A stretch of 64,000 nt of DNA from Methylophaga thalassica MP (GCF_000214595.1 NZ_AFIG01000003.1:124001-188000); one strand, 5' to 3'; positions 1-9,299 are shown, counted from the stretch's first letter. The notes: generated from the letters alone by a model not told the origin. Translations and numbers: made by a program.

Positions 1-72
1 AACCTTGGTGCGAGCCAAGTACGGAAAGCTACAGATCTCGGCTGATGTACTTAGTTGAGATGGCTGAGTTGC
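1..72 (+). promoter_or_regulatory. probable cyclic-di-GMP-I (GEMM) riboswitch, 5' end cut off
   Basis: The window opens at the end of the conserved CAAACC segment of the GEMM-I aptamer. A hairpin follows: CTTGGT (4-9) pairs with GCCAAG (14-19) around a GCGA tetraloop, which is the GNRA loop expected in this class. Next comes ACGGAAAGC (21-29), close to the consensus ACGCAAAGC. A second helix pairs ATCTC (35-39) with GAGAT (57-61) and leads into GGCTGAGTTGC, close to the consensus GCCGGGTTGC. It ends about 30 nt before the surface-protein start codon. The upstream strand of the first helix and the ligand-contacting bases lie outside the window, so the call rests on the visible two thirds. Confidence 0.6.
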
Positions 73-102
73 ATTTTCACTTAATTATTAAAGGAAAATG
101 TC

Positions 103-855
103 ATGCGTAGATATACGAAAACAATCATTCTGACAACCCTAGCTTTATGTTCAATCTCAACACAGTTATTGGCAGCTCCCCAACCTGTCGACTTATCATC
201 CTGGCAAGCAAATGGAAATGGAAACTGGGTATTGCAGACGGGCAATAATGCGGTAAAGCAAACGCTTAATAACGCCCCTACTGTATTTCACAATAATAAA
301 AATAGCCAAGGTACAGCATTATCAGGACAAATTACTGTTCAAACAACTTCTGACGATGATTTTATTGGATTTGTATTAGGCTATAACAATAATGATCTAA
401 CAAATTCATCGGCTGATTATCTGCTTATAGACTGGAAACAAGCTGATCAGTCTTATTTTGGTACAGCAAAAAAAGGCCTTGCAATATCCAGTGTAAGTGG
501 ACAGTTAGGAGATAACTCAGGGGCTTGGGCTCACAATCCAACGAATAATGTCACCGAGTTAGCCCGTGCAACCAATCTAGGTAATACAGGTTGGTTAGAT
601 AACACCACATACGACTTTGACATTATATTTACATCCTCTTTAGTCGAAGTGTTCGTAAACGGTATTAAAGAATTAAGCATTGCAGGCACGTTCAGTAATG
701 GTTCTTTTGGTTTTTACAACTACAGTCAACAAAGTGTTTTATACGCGGGGATTGAAGAAGTTAATGTTCCATCAGCAGTACCGGTTCCAGCTGCAGCATT
801 TATGTTTGCACCAGCTCTCTTAGGATTTATCGGCTTTCGCCGCAGAGTAAAATAG
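103..855 (+). CDS. secreted TSP-C-like protein with VPxPAAA/PEP-CTERM-type sorting tail
   Basis: A 250-residue exported protein. Residues 1-25 form a Sec signal peptide ending near LLA-AP. The body, roughly residues 30-220, resembles the thrombospondin C-terminal lectin-like fold (DDDFIGFVLGY and YLLIDWKQ motifs). The C-terminus has a proline-containing VPVPAAA motif, a hydrophobic segment and a basic RRRVK tail, the tripartite signal processed by exosortase/PEP-CTERM systems, so it is probably a surface or biofilm-matrix protein. AAGGAAA precedes the ATG. The probable cyclic-di-GMP riboswitch in its leader suggests expression linked to the sessile state. The natural ligand is unknown. No exosortase gene lies in the window. 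Confidence 0.8.
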   Translation: MRRYTKTIILTTLALCSISTQLLAAPQPVDLSSWQANGNGNWVLQTGNNAVKQTLNNAPTVFHNNKNSQGTALSGQITVQTTSDDDFIGFVLGYNNNDLTNSSADYLLIDWKQADQSYFGTAKKGLAISSVSGQLGDNSGAWAHNPTNNVTELARATNLGNTGWLDNTTYDFDIIFTSSLVEVFVNGIKELSIAGTFSNGSFGFYNYSQQSVLYAGIEEVNVPSAVPVPAAAFMFAPALLGFIGFRRRVK

Positions 856-866
856 ACTTGAACAAT

Positions 867-899
867 AAAAAAGCCGTGGTGTTCTCCCACGGCTTTTTT
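867..899. terminator. bidirectional rho-independent terminator
   Basis: A-rich arm followed by GCCGTGG (873-879) pairs with CCACGGC (887-893) and a T-run. The symmetric A/T flanks let it serve both convergent genes. Confidence 0.9.
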
Positions 900-917
900 A
901 TTAATAACGGCCAAACG

Positions 918-1928
918 CTAACCAGATAAGTGAATTTTTTTCCCTTCTCTCACTGAAGCAAGTGCGGCACAAATCGCAGCACAATTATTTCTGGCATCAG
1001 CTAATGTCAGTTTGGGGGCTTTCCTCTCTATGATGCAATCAGAGAAATACTCTATTTCCAAATTAAAGTGATTGGCTTTTGGGATTGATACGGTTTGTTC
1101 TTCATTCTCATTCCACCAGCTTATGGTGGCGTCTTCCGTTTCAGGTTGCCAAACGGTGTGACATTTAATGCCACCCTTGGTACCAATAATCTCATATTCG
1201 CTACGTCTGGCATGTTCAAAGCTCATTTCAAAGTGAGCAAACTTACCATCCGCAAAATCAAACACGCCACTTAAGCTGACATCAGCACCACTGTCATTAA
1301 GCTTAGCCATTGCCATAGCAGCGACAGGCTCATTATCAAACCACAATCTTGCCGTATGAATGGCGTAAGGACCAATATCCCACATAGCGCCGCCACCATC
1401 ATTGATGTCACGGTCAATACGATACATTCGCGCCGGTTTCATAGGGAATGCAAACGCCGTTTTTACCGTACGCACGTCACCGACCTTGCCGTCATTAATT
1501 AACTGTCTTACATACTCATGCTGAGGATGGAAGATATACATAAAGCCTTCCATGACTGTTACATTATTTGCTTTTGCAGCGGCTTCAATGGCATCAATAT
1601 CGGCTACTGTCAGCGCCATAGGTTTTTCGATCAACACATGTTTACCATGATTGATGGCTTTGAGTGCCCACTCGGCATGTTCTTCATTCGACATCGGTAG
1701 ATAGATGGCATCAATATTTGGATGAGAAAGTAATGCTTCCGGATCATCCAGCGTTTCTACCGACGTTTGTTGTGGTGCCAGTTTTTGCAACACTTCTGCC
1801 GCCGCCCCAGGACGACGACTGGCAATAGCTATCAGCTCCGCATTAGCTGCTTCAACAATAGCGGGCAGTAGTTTTTCGTTAACACGAGCAGCACCTAAAA
1901 TTCCCCAGCGTAATTGTTTTTCAGCCAT
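918..1928 (-). CDS. Gfo/Idh/MocA family NAD(P)-dependent oxidoreductase
   Basis: A 336-residue cytoplasmic dehydrogenase. The N-terminal Rossmann fold starts with WGILGAARV (residues 8-16). The family EKP signature is at 101-103, and the substrate-side motif DIGPYAIH (184-191) supplies the usual Asp and His. Length and domain order are normal for the family, which oxidises or reduces sugars, inositols and dihydrodiols. The closest functional classes are dihydrodiol dehydrogenase-like and glucose-fructose oxidoreductase-like, and the substrate cannot be read from the sequence. The start has an AAAGGGA box about 7 nt upstream. It is a single gene, divergent from the peroxiredoxin. Confidence 0.88.
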   Translation of the reverse strand: MAEKQLRWGILGAARVNEKLLPAIVEAANAELIAIASRRPGAAAEVLQKLAPQQTSVETLDDPEALLSHPNIDAIYLPMSNEEHAEWALKAINHGKHVLIEKPMALTVADIDAIEAAAKANNVTVMEGFMYIFHPQHEYVRQLINDGKVGDVRTVKTAFAFPMKPARMYRIDRDINDGGGAMWDIGPYAIHTARLWFDNEPVAAMAMAKLNDSGADVSLSGVFDFADGKFAHFEMSFEHARRSEYEIIGTKGGIKCHTVWQPETEDATISWWNENEEQTVSIPKANHFNLEIEYFSDCIIERKAPKLTLADARNNCAAICAALASVREGKKIHLSG

Positions 1929-2089
1929 GTGTTTATATCCCTTTAATTCAATTTAGTGATCACCATGATATCGACTCGACAGCACAATTCCAAACTCATA
2001 AAACCGCATGTTTCATAGTGTTTTTATCTGTCAGCGATTGCCTTATGCTAGACACCCTGTAAATAAAAATAACGGATTAAGGAGCAATT

Positions 2090-2605
2090 ATGACAATCGA
2101 AGTTGGACAGAAAATTCCCGCAGCGACACTTTCTGAGTGTGTTGATTTTTCGGCGAGCAGTGGCTGCCCTGTCAACCCTCAACCACAGAATGTTCAATCA
2201 TTGACTGAAGGAAAAACCATTGTTCTTTTCGGTGTTCCGGGTGCATTCACCCCACTCTGCTCTGAAGAACATTTACCTGGCTTTATCCGATTAGCAGATG
2301 AGATCAAAGCGGCTGGCGCCGATGAAATCTGGTGCATGGCTGTTAACGATGCTTTTGTCATGGGCGCCTGGGGCCGACAAGTAAATAATGAAGGCAAGGT
2401 CAGAATGATGGCTGATGGTAGTGCCGAGCTGACTAAAGCCATGGGCTTAGATCGAGACTTAACTGCCGGAGGAATGGGTGTACGTTGTTATCGCTTTGCC
2501 TGCATCCTGAAAGATGGTGTGGTGACTTATATCGGCGTTGAAGGCTCAGGCGAGTTTGGTAAATCTAAAGCAGAAACCATTTTGGATGAACTAAAAAAAT
2601 CCTAA
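2090..2605 (+). CDS. Prx5-type peroxiredoxin
   Basis: A 171-residue thiol peroxidase of the redoxin/Prx5 family that would reduce H2O2 and organic hydroperoxides in the cytoplasm. The peroxidatic site is GAFTPLCS with Cys57. Typical Prx5 sequence follows (ADEIWCMAVNDAFVMGAWG). The C-terminal resolving cysteine of human PRDX5 has no counterpart in the EGSGEFGKS stretch, so it may act as a 1-Cys enzyme. Extra cysteines occur at 27 (within an unusual SASSGCPVNP insert), 133 and 138. A strong AAGGAG lies just upstream. Monocistronic, followed by a terminator. Confidence 0.93.
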   Translation: MTIEVGQKIPAATLSECVDFSASSGCPVNPQPQNVQSLTEGKTIVLFGVPGAFTPLCSEEHLPGFIRLADEIKAAGADEIWCMAVNDAFVMGAWGRQVNNEGKVRMMADGSAELTKAMGLDRDLTAGGMGVRCYRFACILKDGVVTYIGVEGSGEFGKSKAETILDELKKS

Positions 2606-2628
2606 GCAACATCACAAATATTTGAGTT

Positions 2629-2650
2629 GGGGGAGTTTCACTCCCCTTTC
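2629..2650 (+). terminator. rho-independent terminator of the peroxiredoxin gene
   Basis: GGGGAG (2630-2635), loop TTTCA, CTCCCC (2641-2646), then TTTCTC. It lies between convergent genes. The T-run is short, so termination may be modest. Confidence 0.6.
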
Positions 2651-2670
2651 TCATTCACTGATGACTAACG

Positions 2671-3351
2671 TTATCGCCAGTGTTCTTCCACTTCAGATTC
2701 ACCACCAATAAAAATGGCTGATGCGGTGTCACTGAAAATCCCATGCTCGACTATGCCGGGAATGGTATCGAGAATCATGGTTAGCTCTAAGCTATCCATT
2801 TGTTTAAATTGCATATCAAGCACCAGACTACCACTTGCTGTAACAGCAACATTATCCCCCGAGGCATTTAGTCGAAGCTGGCCTTGACCACCTTGTTGTT
2901 TAAGCTGGGTCAGAACCAAACGCCATGCCTGAGGCATGACTTCCACCGGAATCGGAAAGTTTTGTCCGATATGCTCGACCAGTTTTGACTCATCAACTAA
3001 AACAAAAAATTGATCCGCTGCTGAAGCTAACAATTTTTCATTCACTAAATCCTGACCGCGTCCTTTCAATAAAGTAAGATCCGGTGTGACCTCATCGGCA
3101 CCATCCACATACATATCCAGCGCATCAAGTTCTGCAATAGACAGCACGGGCAATCCCGCTTCACGCGCTTTAATCTCACTAATCGCAGAACTACTCACGG
3201 TATGAATAGTTAGTTTTTCAGTCTTACAGCGTTTTGCCAGAGCTTCAATAAAGAAATTGGCGGTGGAACCAGTGCCCAATCCCACTATCATATTCTGCTC
3301 AACTAAATTGGCTGCATGCAGTGCTACTCTTTGTTTTGGATTCATAGCCAT
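2671..3351 (-). CDS. rpiA: ribose-5-phosphate isomerase A
   Basis: Interconverts ribose-5-phosphate and ribulose-5-phosphate in the pentose phosphate pathway. The RpiA fold is clear: GLGTGST phosphate loop near the N-terminus, DGADEV with the catalytic Asp/Glu region, KGRGQDLVNEK, and the LDTIPGIVEHGIF tail. The longest reading frame begins with a TTG at 3357, but AAGGAG (3359-3364) sits one base from it. The ATG at 3351 has a 7-nt spacing and is preferred, giving 226 residues. It is a single gene, convergent with the peroxiredoxin. Confidence 0.95.
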   Translation of the reverse strand: MAMNPKQRVALHAANLVEQNMIVGLGTGSTANFFIEALAKRCKTEKLTIHTVSSSAISEIKAREAGLPVLSIAELDALDMYVDGADEVTPDLTLLKGRGQDLVNEKLLASAADQFFVLVDESKLVEHIGQNFPIPVEVMPQAWRLVLTQLKQQGGQGQLRLNASGDNVAVTASGSLVLDMQFKQMDSLELTMILDTIPGIVEHGIFSDTASAIFIGGESEVEEHWR

Positions 3352-3577
3352 AGACAAACTCCTTATGCCATCCGTAAATACTGTTCAGCTTACATAGCAA
3401 TGACAGATAAAAAAACGGACAATCCATATGGTTGATGGTTCTTTCATCGTGTTCTGCACGCGCTATTCACATTTTCATAACGTATGCTCAACCATGTAAA
3501 ACTTGATGCCTCAGTGCTTAGCTCATATCCTTAGATATAGCAGCTAACTCTTTTTTCAAATCTGGTAAGGAAAAATA

Positions 3578-4459
3578 ATGGCACAGCTCGACTCCATTGT
3601 TGAACATATTGAATCGACCACCAATCAGAGTCTTCAGCCATATCAACTGAACAGTATCGGTGGTGGTTGTATTAATAGCGCCTTTCAACTAAAAACAGAA
3701 CAGCAAGCTTATTTTATAAAGGTGAATCAGCCTTCTTTATCGCTAATGTTTGAAGCCGAAGCACTTGGCTTGCAAGAGATGTCAGCGACTAAAAGCATTC
3801 GGGTTCCAGAGGTCATCTGCCAAGGAACAAATCATCAACACAGTTATTTGGTCTTGGAATACATTCCACTTAGAAGTTTACGCGGCGATGGCAATATCAC
3901 ACTGGGTGAACAGCTGGCCCACATGCACAAAGTAAAACAGCCCTTTTTTGGCTGGCAAATGGATAATACGATTGGCAGCACACCACAAATCAATGATCAA
4001 AATCACCATTGGTTAGAGTTCTGGCGCGAACATCGTTTAGGGCAACAGCTGAAGTTTGCAGCTCAAAATGGTTACACAGGTCGTCTACAATCTCGTGGTG
4101 AAAAACTCCTTGATAACATGGACAAACTGCTTGAGAACCATCACCCGCAACCATCACTGTTGCATGGTGATTTATGGGGTGGAAATGCGGCAGCTGATGA
4201 TCTTGGACAACCCGTTATTTTCGACCCGGCCTGCTATTATGGCGACCGTGAAACTGACTTGGCGATGACAGAATTATTTGGTGGCTTTGGCCGAGATTTT
4301 TTTGCTGCATACAATGCTATCTATCCTGTCGACTCAGGCTATGCAACACGTAAAACCTTGTATAACCTCTACCATATTCTGAATCACCTCAATTTATTTG
4401 GCGGTGGTTATATGGGTCAGGCTGAGTCAATGATAGACCAGCTTCTTTCTGAAATTTAA
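3578..4459 (+). CDS. fructosamine kinase family protein
   Basis: A 293-residue kinase-fold protein of the fructosamine/ketosamine-3-kinase family (YniA-like), which phosphorylates sugar-derived Amadori adducts on proteins so that they fall off. The N-terminus carries the GGGCINSAF loop, the middle the LVLEYIPL hinge, and the catalytic segment is LHGDLWGGNAA followed by VIFDPACYYGDRETDLAM, holding the catalytic Asp and the metal-binding Asp. Full length for the family. GGTAAGGA lies upstream of the ATG. The LMW phosphatase gene starts 70 nt downstream on the same strand. Confidence 0.92.
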   Translation: MAQLDSIVEHIESTTNQSLQPYQLNSIGGGCINSAFQLKTEQQAYFIKVNQPSLSLMFEAEALGLQEMSATKSIRVPEVICQGTNHQHSYLVLEYIPLRSLRGDGNITLGEQLAHMHKVKQPFFGWQMDNTIGSTPQINDQNHHWLEFWREHRLGQQLKFAAQNGYTGRLQSRGEKLLDNMDKLLENHHPQPSLLHGDLWGGNAAADDLGQPVIFDPACYYGDRETDLAMTELFGGFGRDFFAAYNAIYPVDSGYATRKTLYNLYHILNHLNLFGGGYMGQAESMIDQLLSEI

Positions 4460-4529
4460 ATCGATAATTGATTGATTTCATTAATCCTAAATCTGAATTT
4501 TTTCACTAGTTAAGCAAAAGAAATAAACA

Positions 4530-5000
4530 ATGAATCAAATAAAAGTACTTTTTGTCTGCATGGGTAATATTTGTCGTTCACCAACCGCTGAAGGGGTATT
4601 CACAAAATTAACGGAAGATTTGGGCACGCGCGATCGTTTTCTGATTGACTCGGCGGGTACCCATGCTTATCACGTCGGTGAAGAACCTGACAGCCGGGCT
4701 CAACAAACAGCAAAACAACGTGGAATCGATCTGTCATACATCCGTGCCCGAAAATTTAATCAGGCAGATTTTGAAGAGTTTGATTACATCTTAGCTATGG
4801 ATAGTAGTAATTATCAGATTTTGATAAATGCCTGTCCTGATGCTTACAAACACAAAGTCAAAATGTTTTTAGACTATGCGCCGCAACGTGAAGAATCTGA
4901 TGTGCCCGATCCATACTACGGTGGTCAAAATGGCTTTAATCATGTTTTTGATCTGGTGGCAGATGCCTCTAAAGGATTTCACGATAGCGTCGTTAACTAA
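4530..5000 (+). CDS. low-molecular-weight protein-tyrosine phosphatase
   Basis: A 156-residue cytoplasmic phosphatase. The P-loop CMGNICRS (Cys10 to Arg16, C-x5-R) and the general-acid loop VPDPYYGG are both intact, so it should be active. The family dephosphorylates protein tyrosines or small phosphorylated metabolites and arginines; next to a fructosamine kinase no specific partner can be inferred. It is unrelated to the degenerate ArsC-like protein at 62 kb except by fold family. Confidence 0.95.
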   Translation: MNQIKVLFVCMGNICRSPTAEGVFTKLTEDLGTRDRFLIDSAGTHAYHVGEEPDSRAQQTAKQRGIDLSYIRARKFNQADFEEFDYILAMDSSNYQILINACPDAYKHKVKMFLDYAPQREESDVPDPYYGGQNGFNHVFDLVADASKGFHDSVVN

Positions 5001-5068
5001 TAAACATTTGTTCACGTTGTTTTCGGGCGTATTATTGCCGAGTCTCGTCATTCATAAGGATTTTAGTC

Positions 5069-6526
5069 GTGAAATCATTTCTTCAAGGACGCTCATGGCT
5101 CCTGCTTAGTTTTGCCACTTTTTTAATATTACCCCACTCTGCTTTTGCTGCAGAAAATGCCAAGCTGCTGGATCTGACCTCTCATTGGGTGGGTTATGTG
5201 TCTATCTTCTTATTTGTAGTTGCGTATGCGTTGGTCATCGTTGAAGAAGAAATTCATATGCGAAAATCCAAGCCTGTGATGGTGGCAGCGGGTGTCATAT
5301 GGGGATTGATTGCAATTATTTACGCTCAACAACCCGACTCAGAATATCACCACACAGCAGGCTTAATGATTCGTCATAACCTGGAAGAATATGGCGAGTT
5401 ATTATTGTTCTTGTTGGCAGCGATGACCTATATCAACACCATGGGAGAACGCGGCGTATTTAACAGTCTCCGCGCCTGGTTAATCAATAAAGGTTTTTCT
5501 TTACGAAGTATCTTCTGGATCACCGGACTATTTGCCTTCTTTATATCGCCAGTTGCAGATAACCTGACCACCGCCTTATTAATGGCGACGGTTGTTATGG
5601 CGGTCGGTGGTACCAATATCAAATTTGTGTCTGTCGCCTGTATCAATATTGTTGTTGCAGCCAATGCAGGCGGTGCTTTTAGTCCATTTGGTGATATCAC
5701 TACTTTAATGGTCTGGCAAAAAGGTGTGGTCGAATTTCAGGAGTTCTTTAAATTATTTATTCCCTCTGTTGTGAATTGGTTTATACCAGCATTTTTAATG
5801 TCTTTGGCGATAAAAAATGGACAGCCCCAGGCTAATTCAGATGCGGCAGAACTCAAGGAAGGTGCTTTTGTTGTTATTGGCTTGTTTTTAGTCACCATCA
5901 CAATGGCCGTCTGTGCACATAATTTCCTTCATTTACCGCCAGTTATTGGCATGATGACAGGACTAGGTTTATTGAAACTCTATGGTTACACTCTAAAAAT
6001 GCGTGACAGACGCACATTTATCAATACGACATCAGATGCAGAAGGCTCATCAGGCGTCAAAGTGGAAGGATTAGATCGACGCAAACCATTTAATATTTTC
6101 CAACAGGTTGAACGAGCAGAATGGGACACGTTGATGTTTTTTTACGGCATCATTCTATGTGTCGGTGGCTTAGGAACAATTGGTTACCTAAACCTTGGTT
6201 CACAGCTGATGTATGGGGATTTAGGTCCAACTACCGCGAATATTTTAGTCGGTATTGTCTCAGCGATTGTTGATAACATTCCGGTGATGTTCGCCGTACT
6301 GTCAATGAATCCTGATATGAGTCAGGGACAATGGCTGTTAGTAACACTCACAGCTGGTGTCGGTGGCTCTCTGTTATCAATTGGCTCTGCAGCAGGTGTC
6401 GCTGTGATGGGTCAAGCCAGAGGCATTTACACATTCTTCTCCCATATCAAGTGGATATGGGCTATTGCTCTGGGTTATGCCGCTAGTATTTATGTTCATC
6501 TCTGGCTGAATAGTGCAATGTTCTGA
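5069..6526 (+). CDS. nhaD: NhaD-type Na+/H+ antiporter
   Basis: A 485-residue inner-membrane protein of the ion transporter superfamily, with about a dozen hydrophobic segments and an N-terminal signal-like segment. It carries the NhaD signatures: VIVEEEIHMRKSKPV near residue 60, and the conserved SPVADNLTTALLM and VDNIPVMFAVLSM motifs with Asp/Asn in two antiparallel repeats. NhaD exports Na+ or Li+ in exchange for protons and gives salt and alkali tolerance, in keeping with the Mrp and Rnf operons nearby. The start is GTG (5069) behind AAGGA, 8 nt upstream. Confidence 0.95.
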   Translation: MKSFLQGRSWLLLSFATFLILPHSAFAAENAKLLDLTSHWVGYVSIFLFVVAYALVIVEEEIHMRKSKPVMVAAGVIWGLIAIIYAQQPDSEYHHTAGLMIRHNLEEYGELLLFLLAAMTYINTMGERGVFNSLRAWLINKGFSLRSIFWITGLFAFFISPVADNLTTALLMATVVMAVGGTNIKFVSVACINIVVAANAGGAFSPFGDITTLMVWQKGVVEFQEFFKLFIPSVVNWFIPAFLMSLAIKNGQPQANSDAAELKEGAFVVIGLFLVTITMAVCAHNFLHLPPVIGMMTGLGLLKLYGYTLKMRDRRTFINTTSDAEGSSGVKVEGLDRRKPFNIFQQVERAEWDTLMFFYGIILCVGGLGTIGYLNLGSQLMYGDLGPTTANILVGIVSAIVDNIPVMFAVLSMNPDMSQGQWLLVTLTAGVGGSLLSIGSAAGVAVMGQARGIYTFFSHIKWIWAIALGYAASIYVHLWLNSAMF

Positions 6527-6549
6527 TCGAAATTACATATCAGTAAAAT

Positions 6550-6580
6550 AAAAAGGCGGTGATTAAAAACCGCCTTTTTT
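6550..6580. terminator. bidirectional rho-independent terminator
   Basis: AAAAAGGCGGT (6550-6560) pairs with ACCGCCTTTTT (6569-6579) across an 8-nt loop. It lies between nhaD and the convergent MaoC gene. Confidence 0.9.
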
Positions 6581-6581
6581 G

Positions 6582-7274
6582 TTATTCATATAAGCGTAAT
6601 AACATTTCTGCAATACAGGCGGGTCGCTTACTATTTTCCACTTCAATTGTGACTTCACGCACTAATTCCAAACCACGCCTAAGCGGTGTTACAGCAATAA
6701 TACGAGTTCGAGCCCGTATGCGCTTACCTGCTCTGACTGGTGAAGGGAAAACTACTTTATTCATCCCATAATTGACCAGCATTCTGGCTTCAGGGTAATC
6801 ATTTTTTTCTGGGTTAACGGTATCGGTCAATTTCGGAATCAAGGAGAGTGTCAAAAAACCATGAGCAATAGTTGATTTAAACGGTGATTCATTTTTCGCT
6901 TTTTGTGGATCGGTGTGAATCCATTGATGATCGCCGGTGGCCTGAGCAAACTGGTCAATACAAGGTTGATCAACCAGAAACCACTCTCCGATGTAATTTT
7001 CAACACCCAGATTCGACTCAATACGTCTGTGTAAATCGGTAAACTTCTCACTTAACTTAGGAGCCGTTTCGATATCATTGGTAACAGGCTCTTCGCTATC
7101 ATGAAAGAAATGGAAGTATTGTGTCCATGGCAGGGAGAAGTTTCGGATATCGGAGACTTTTTTATTAATGGTTTCCGGCCAGCTTTTTAGTGTTGTTTCT
7201 ACTCGATTCTTTATTTCTGAATTGATTGACTCAAGCTTTTCTTGACCCTGCTTAAATGACTCTACCAGCCGCAT
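6582..7274 (-). CDS. MaoC-like (R)-specific hydratase/dehydratase
   Basis: The C-terminal 150 residues form a hot-dog MaoC domain with the hydratase-2 motif FAQATGDHQWIHTDP (Asp and His catalytic pair), then STIAHGFLTLSL. The family hydrates enoyl-CoA thioesters. The N-terminal 80 residues are helical and charged. The frame is open to 7418, but the ATG at 7274 has GAAAGGA 6 nt upstream, while the 48 extra codons are cysteine- and tryptophan-rich, lack a ribosome site and do not look like the family. The 230-residue form is chosen. The substrate is unknown. Confidence 0.88.
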   Translation of the reverse strand: MRLVESFKQGQEKLESINSEIKNRVETTLKSWPETINKKVSDIRNFSLPWTQYFHFFHDSEEPVTNDIETAPKLSEKFTDLHRRIESNLGVENYIGEWFLVDQPCIDQFAQATGDHQWIHTDPQKAKNESPFKSTIAHGFLTLSLIPKLTDTVNPEKNDYPEARMLVNYGMNKVVFPSPVRAGKRIRARTRIIAVTPLRRGLELVREVTIEVENSKRPACIAEMLLRLYE

Positions 7275-7471
7275 AGTTGATCCTTTCTTCCAAACCTTAA
7301 CGCCATATATTTGACTTATTCCGTAGTCATAAGTTTTTCTGCATATAGTGTGCCACAGGTTCCGAACCCACGTTTGAAGGATCTCATCATTATTTGTTAC
7401 ATGCTTGAGATAGCACAAAACGCCTTCAGCGGTTACAATTCTGTGTTTATTTCATCGATACCATAGATACC

Positions 7472-8527
7472 ATGCTCTACAGCACAGACGATCTGCGAAT
7501 CACTGGCATTCAAGAAGTGATCCCACCGGCTCAACTTCATGAGGAATTACCCATTACCGATCAGGCATCGGAAACAGTTTTCCATGCTCGTAAAGCGACA
7601 CAGGATATTTTGCACAAACGCGATGATCGCTTAACAGTCATCGTTGGTCCTTGCTCTATACACGATCCTCTTGCTGCTCGTGAGTATGCCACAAGACTCC
7701 AACCTTTAATCGAAGAACTTAAAGATGACTTACAAATCATCATGCGAGTTTATTTTGAAAAACCGCGCTCAGTAGTTGGTTGGAAAGGTTTGATCAACGA
7801 TCCGTATCTTGATGGCAGCTTCAAAATCAACGACGGACTTCACATCGCCCGCAAGTTACTTCTGGATCTTGCTGAGATGGGAGTACCCTCCGCCACAGAA
7901 TATCTTGACTTAATCAGCCCACAATATATCGCTGATCTAGTCTCCTGGGGAGCCATTGGCGCCAGAACCACTGAAAGTCAGGCTCATCGTGAACTTGCAT
8001 CAGGTCTTTCCTGCCCTGTTGGCTTTAAAAATGCGACCGATGGTGGAGTGCAAATTGCTGTCGATGCCTGTCTTTCGGCTTCAAAACCTCATCATTTCAT
8101 GTCGTTGACTAAAGCGGGTCGTTCCGCCATTTTCTCCACTACTGGCAACCCTGACTGTCACATTATTTTACGTGGTGGCCGTGAACCCAATTTTGACAAC
8201 GACAGTGTTAATGCTGCCGCCGAAGTCATTACTCGTTCAGGTCAAGATGTCAGAATCATGATCGACTGTAGTCATGCCAATAGTGGCAAAAATCATATTC
8301 AACAAGAAACCGTGTGCCGTGAAGTCGCCAGTCAGATAGCGACTGGAGAGAAACGAATCATCGGACTAATGTTAGAAAGTAACTTGGTCGCTGGCCGACA
8401 AAATGCCGAGACAGGTAAAGAGTTAGTCTATGGACAAAGTATTACAGATGCTTGTATGGCTTGGGACAACACAGAAGATCTTCTCAGAGAGTTGGCTCAG
8501 GCAGTTCGGCAACGTCGAGAACAATAA
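7472..8527 (+). CDS. 3-deoxy-7-phosphoheptulonate synthase, class I (AroG/F/H type)
   Basis: Condenses phosphoenolpyruvate with erythrose-4-phosphate in the first step of aromatic amino acid synthesis. At 351 residues it matches the short class I enzymes. Signatures include VIVGPCSIHD, MRVYFEKPRSVVGWKG, the metal-site GARTTESQ, VGFKNATDGG and MIDCSHANSGK. Which aromatic amino acid inhibits it cannot be told by eye. No good ribosome-binding site precedes the ATG, so translation may rely on a near-leaderless message. It is a single gene on this strand. Confidence 0.94.
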   Translation: MLYSTDDLRITGIQEVIPPAQLHEELPITDQASETVFHARKATQDILHKRDDRLTVIVGPCSIHDPLAAREYATRLQPLIEELKDDLQIIMRVYFEKPRSVVGWKGLINDPYLDGSFKINDGLHIARKLLLDLAEMGVPSATEYLDLISPQYIADLVSWGAIGARTTESQAHRELASGLSCPVGFKNATDGGVQIAVDACLSASKPHHFMSLTKAGRSAIFSTTGNPDCHIILRGGREPNFDNDSVNAAAEVITRSGQDVRIMIDCSHANSGKNHIQQETVCREVASQIATGEKRIIGLMLESNLVAGRQNAETGKELVYGQSITDACMAWDNTEDLLRELAQAVRQRREQ

Positions 8528-8606
8528 AGCATATTGATGCGTAACATCATTACTGATTTGTCTGATAAGTTGCTCACAGATAACGCATTAATATCGTTGC
8601 TATAGC

Positions 8607-8635
8607 TTCGATATTCATGCTTTTTAAGCTATAAT
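8607..8635 (+). promoter_or_regulatory. putative sigma-70 promoter of the rnf operon
   Basis: A perfect TATAAT (8630-8635) with a weak TTCGAT (8607-8612) at 17-nt spacing, about 75 nt upstream of rnfA. Read by eye only. Confidence 0.45.
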
Positions 8636-8713
8636 TACTGATTACCGTTTACAGCCGAAATAAATCCGTGCTGAAATGACAACTAATTCCTGAGAAAATC
8701 AGTAGGTTATTAA

Positions 8714-9295
8714 ATGGCAGATTATGCCCTCATACTCATAAGTACGATACTGGTCAATAATATTGTCCTAGTCAAATTCCTGGGACTATGCCCTTTCATG
8801 GGGGTGTCACGTAAGCTTGAAACAGCGATGGGAATGGCGCTTGCCACAACCTTTGTGTTGACCCTGTCATCGATCAGTAGCTATCTGATTAATGAATATC
8901 TACTTGCTCCATTCGGTATTGAATTCCTGCGTACCATCAGTTTTATTTTCGTTATTGCTGTAGTTGTTCAGTTCACTGAGATGGTCGTTCACAAAACAAG
9001 TCCTCTGCTTTATCAGGTACTGGGTATTTTCTTACCATTGATTACAACTAACTGTGCCGTACTGGGAGTTGCTTTGCTGAATGTCCAAGAAAAACATGGA
9101 TTTATTGAATCAGCGCTGTATGGTTTTGGGGCGGCTTTAGGTTTTTCAATGGTGTTGATAATTTTCGCGGGTATGCGTGAACGTCTTGCTGCAGCCGATG
9201 TGCCTGTTCCTTTCCAAGGTGCTGCTATCGGGCTTATTACCGCAGGCCTGATGTCTATGGCCTTTATGGGTTTTACCGGACTGGTGAAAGGATAA
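8714..9295 (+). CDS. rnfA: Rnf electron transport complex subunit A
   Basis: A 193-residue integral membrane subunit with six hydrophobic helices and the family sequence [19 protein letters not shown] near the N-terminus. Rnf couples electron transfer between reduced ferredoxin and NAD+ to Na+ or H+ movement across the inner membrane; in gammaproteobacteria it also powers nitrogenase or resets SoxR (named Rsx there). RnfA and RnfE are inverted paralogues that form the membrane core. First gene of an eight-gene run with overlaps or gaps of at most 4 nt. Confidence 0.97.
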   Translation: MADYALILISTILVNNIVLVKFLGLCPFMGVSRKLETAMGMALATTFVLTLSSISSYLINEYLLAPFGIEFLRTISFIFVIAVVVQFTEMVVHKTSPLLYQVLGIFLPLITTNCAVLGVALLNVQEKHGFIESALYGFGAALGFSMVLIIFAGMRERLAAADVPVPFQGAAIGLITAGLMSMAFMGFTGLVKG

Positions 9296-9299
9296 GCCC

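Noticed and set aside
7275-7418. N-terminal extension of the MaoC-like protein
   Set aside because: No ribosome site at 7418, composition unlike the family, and a good Shine-Dalgarno before the ATG at 7274.
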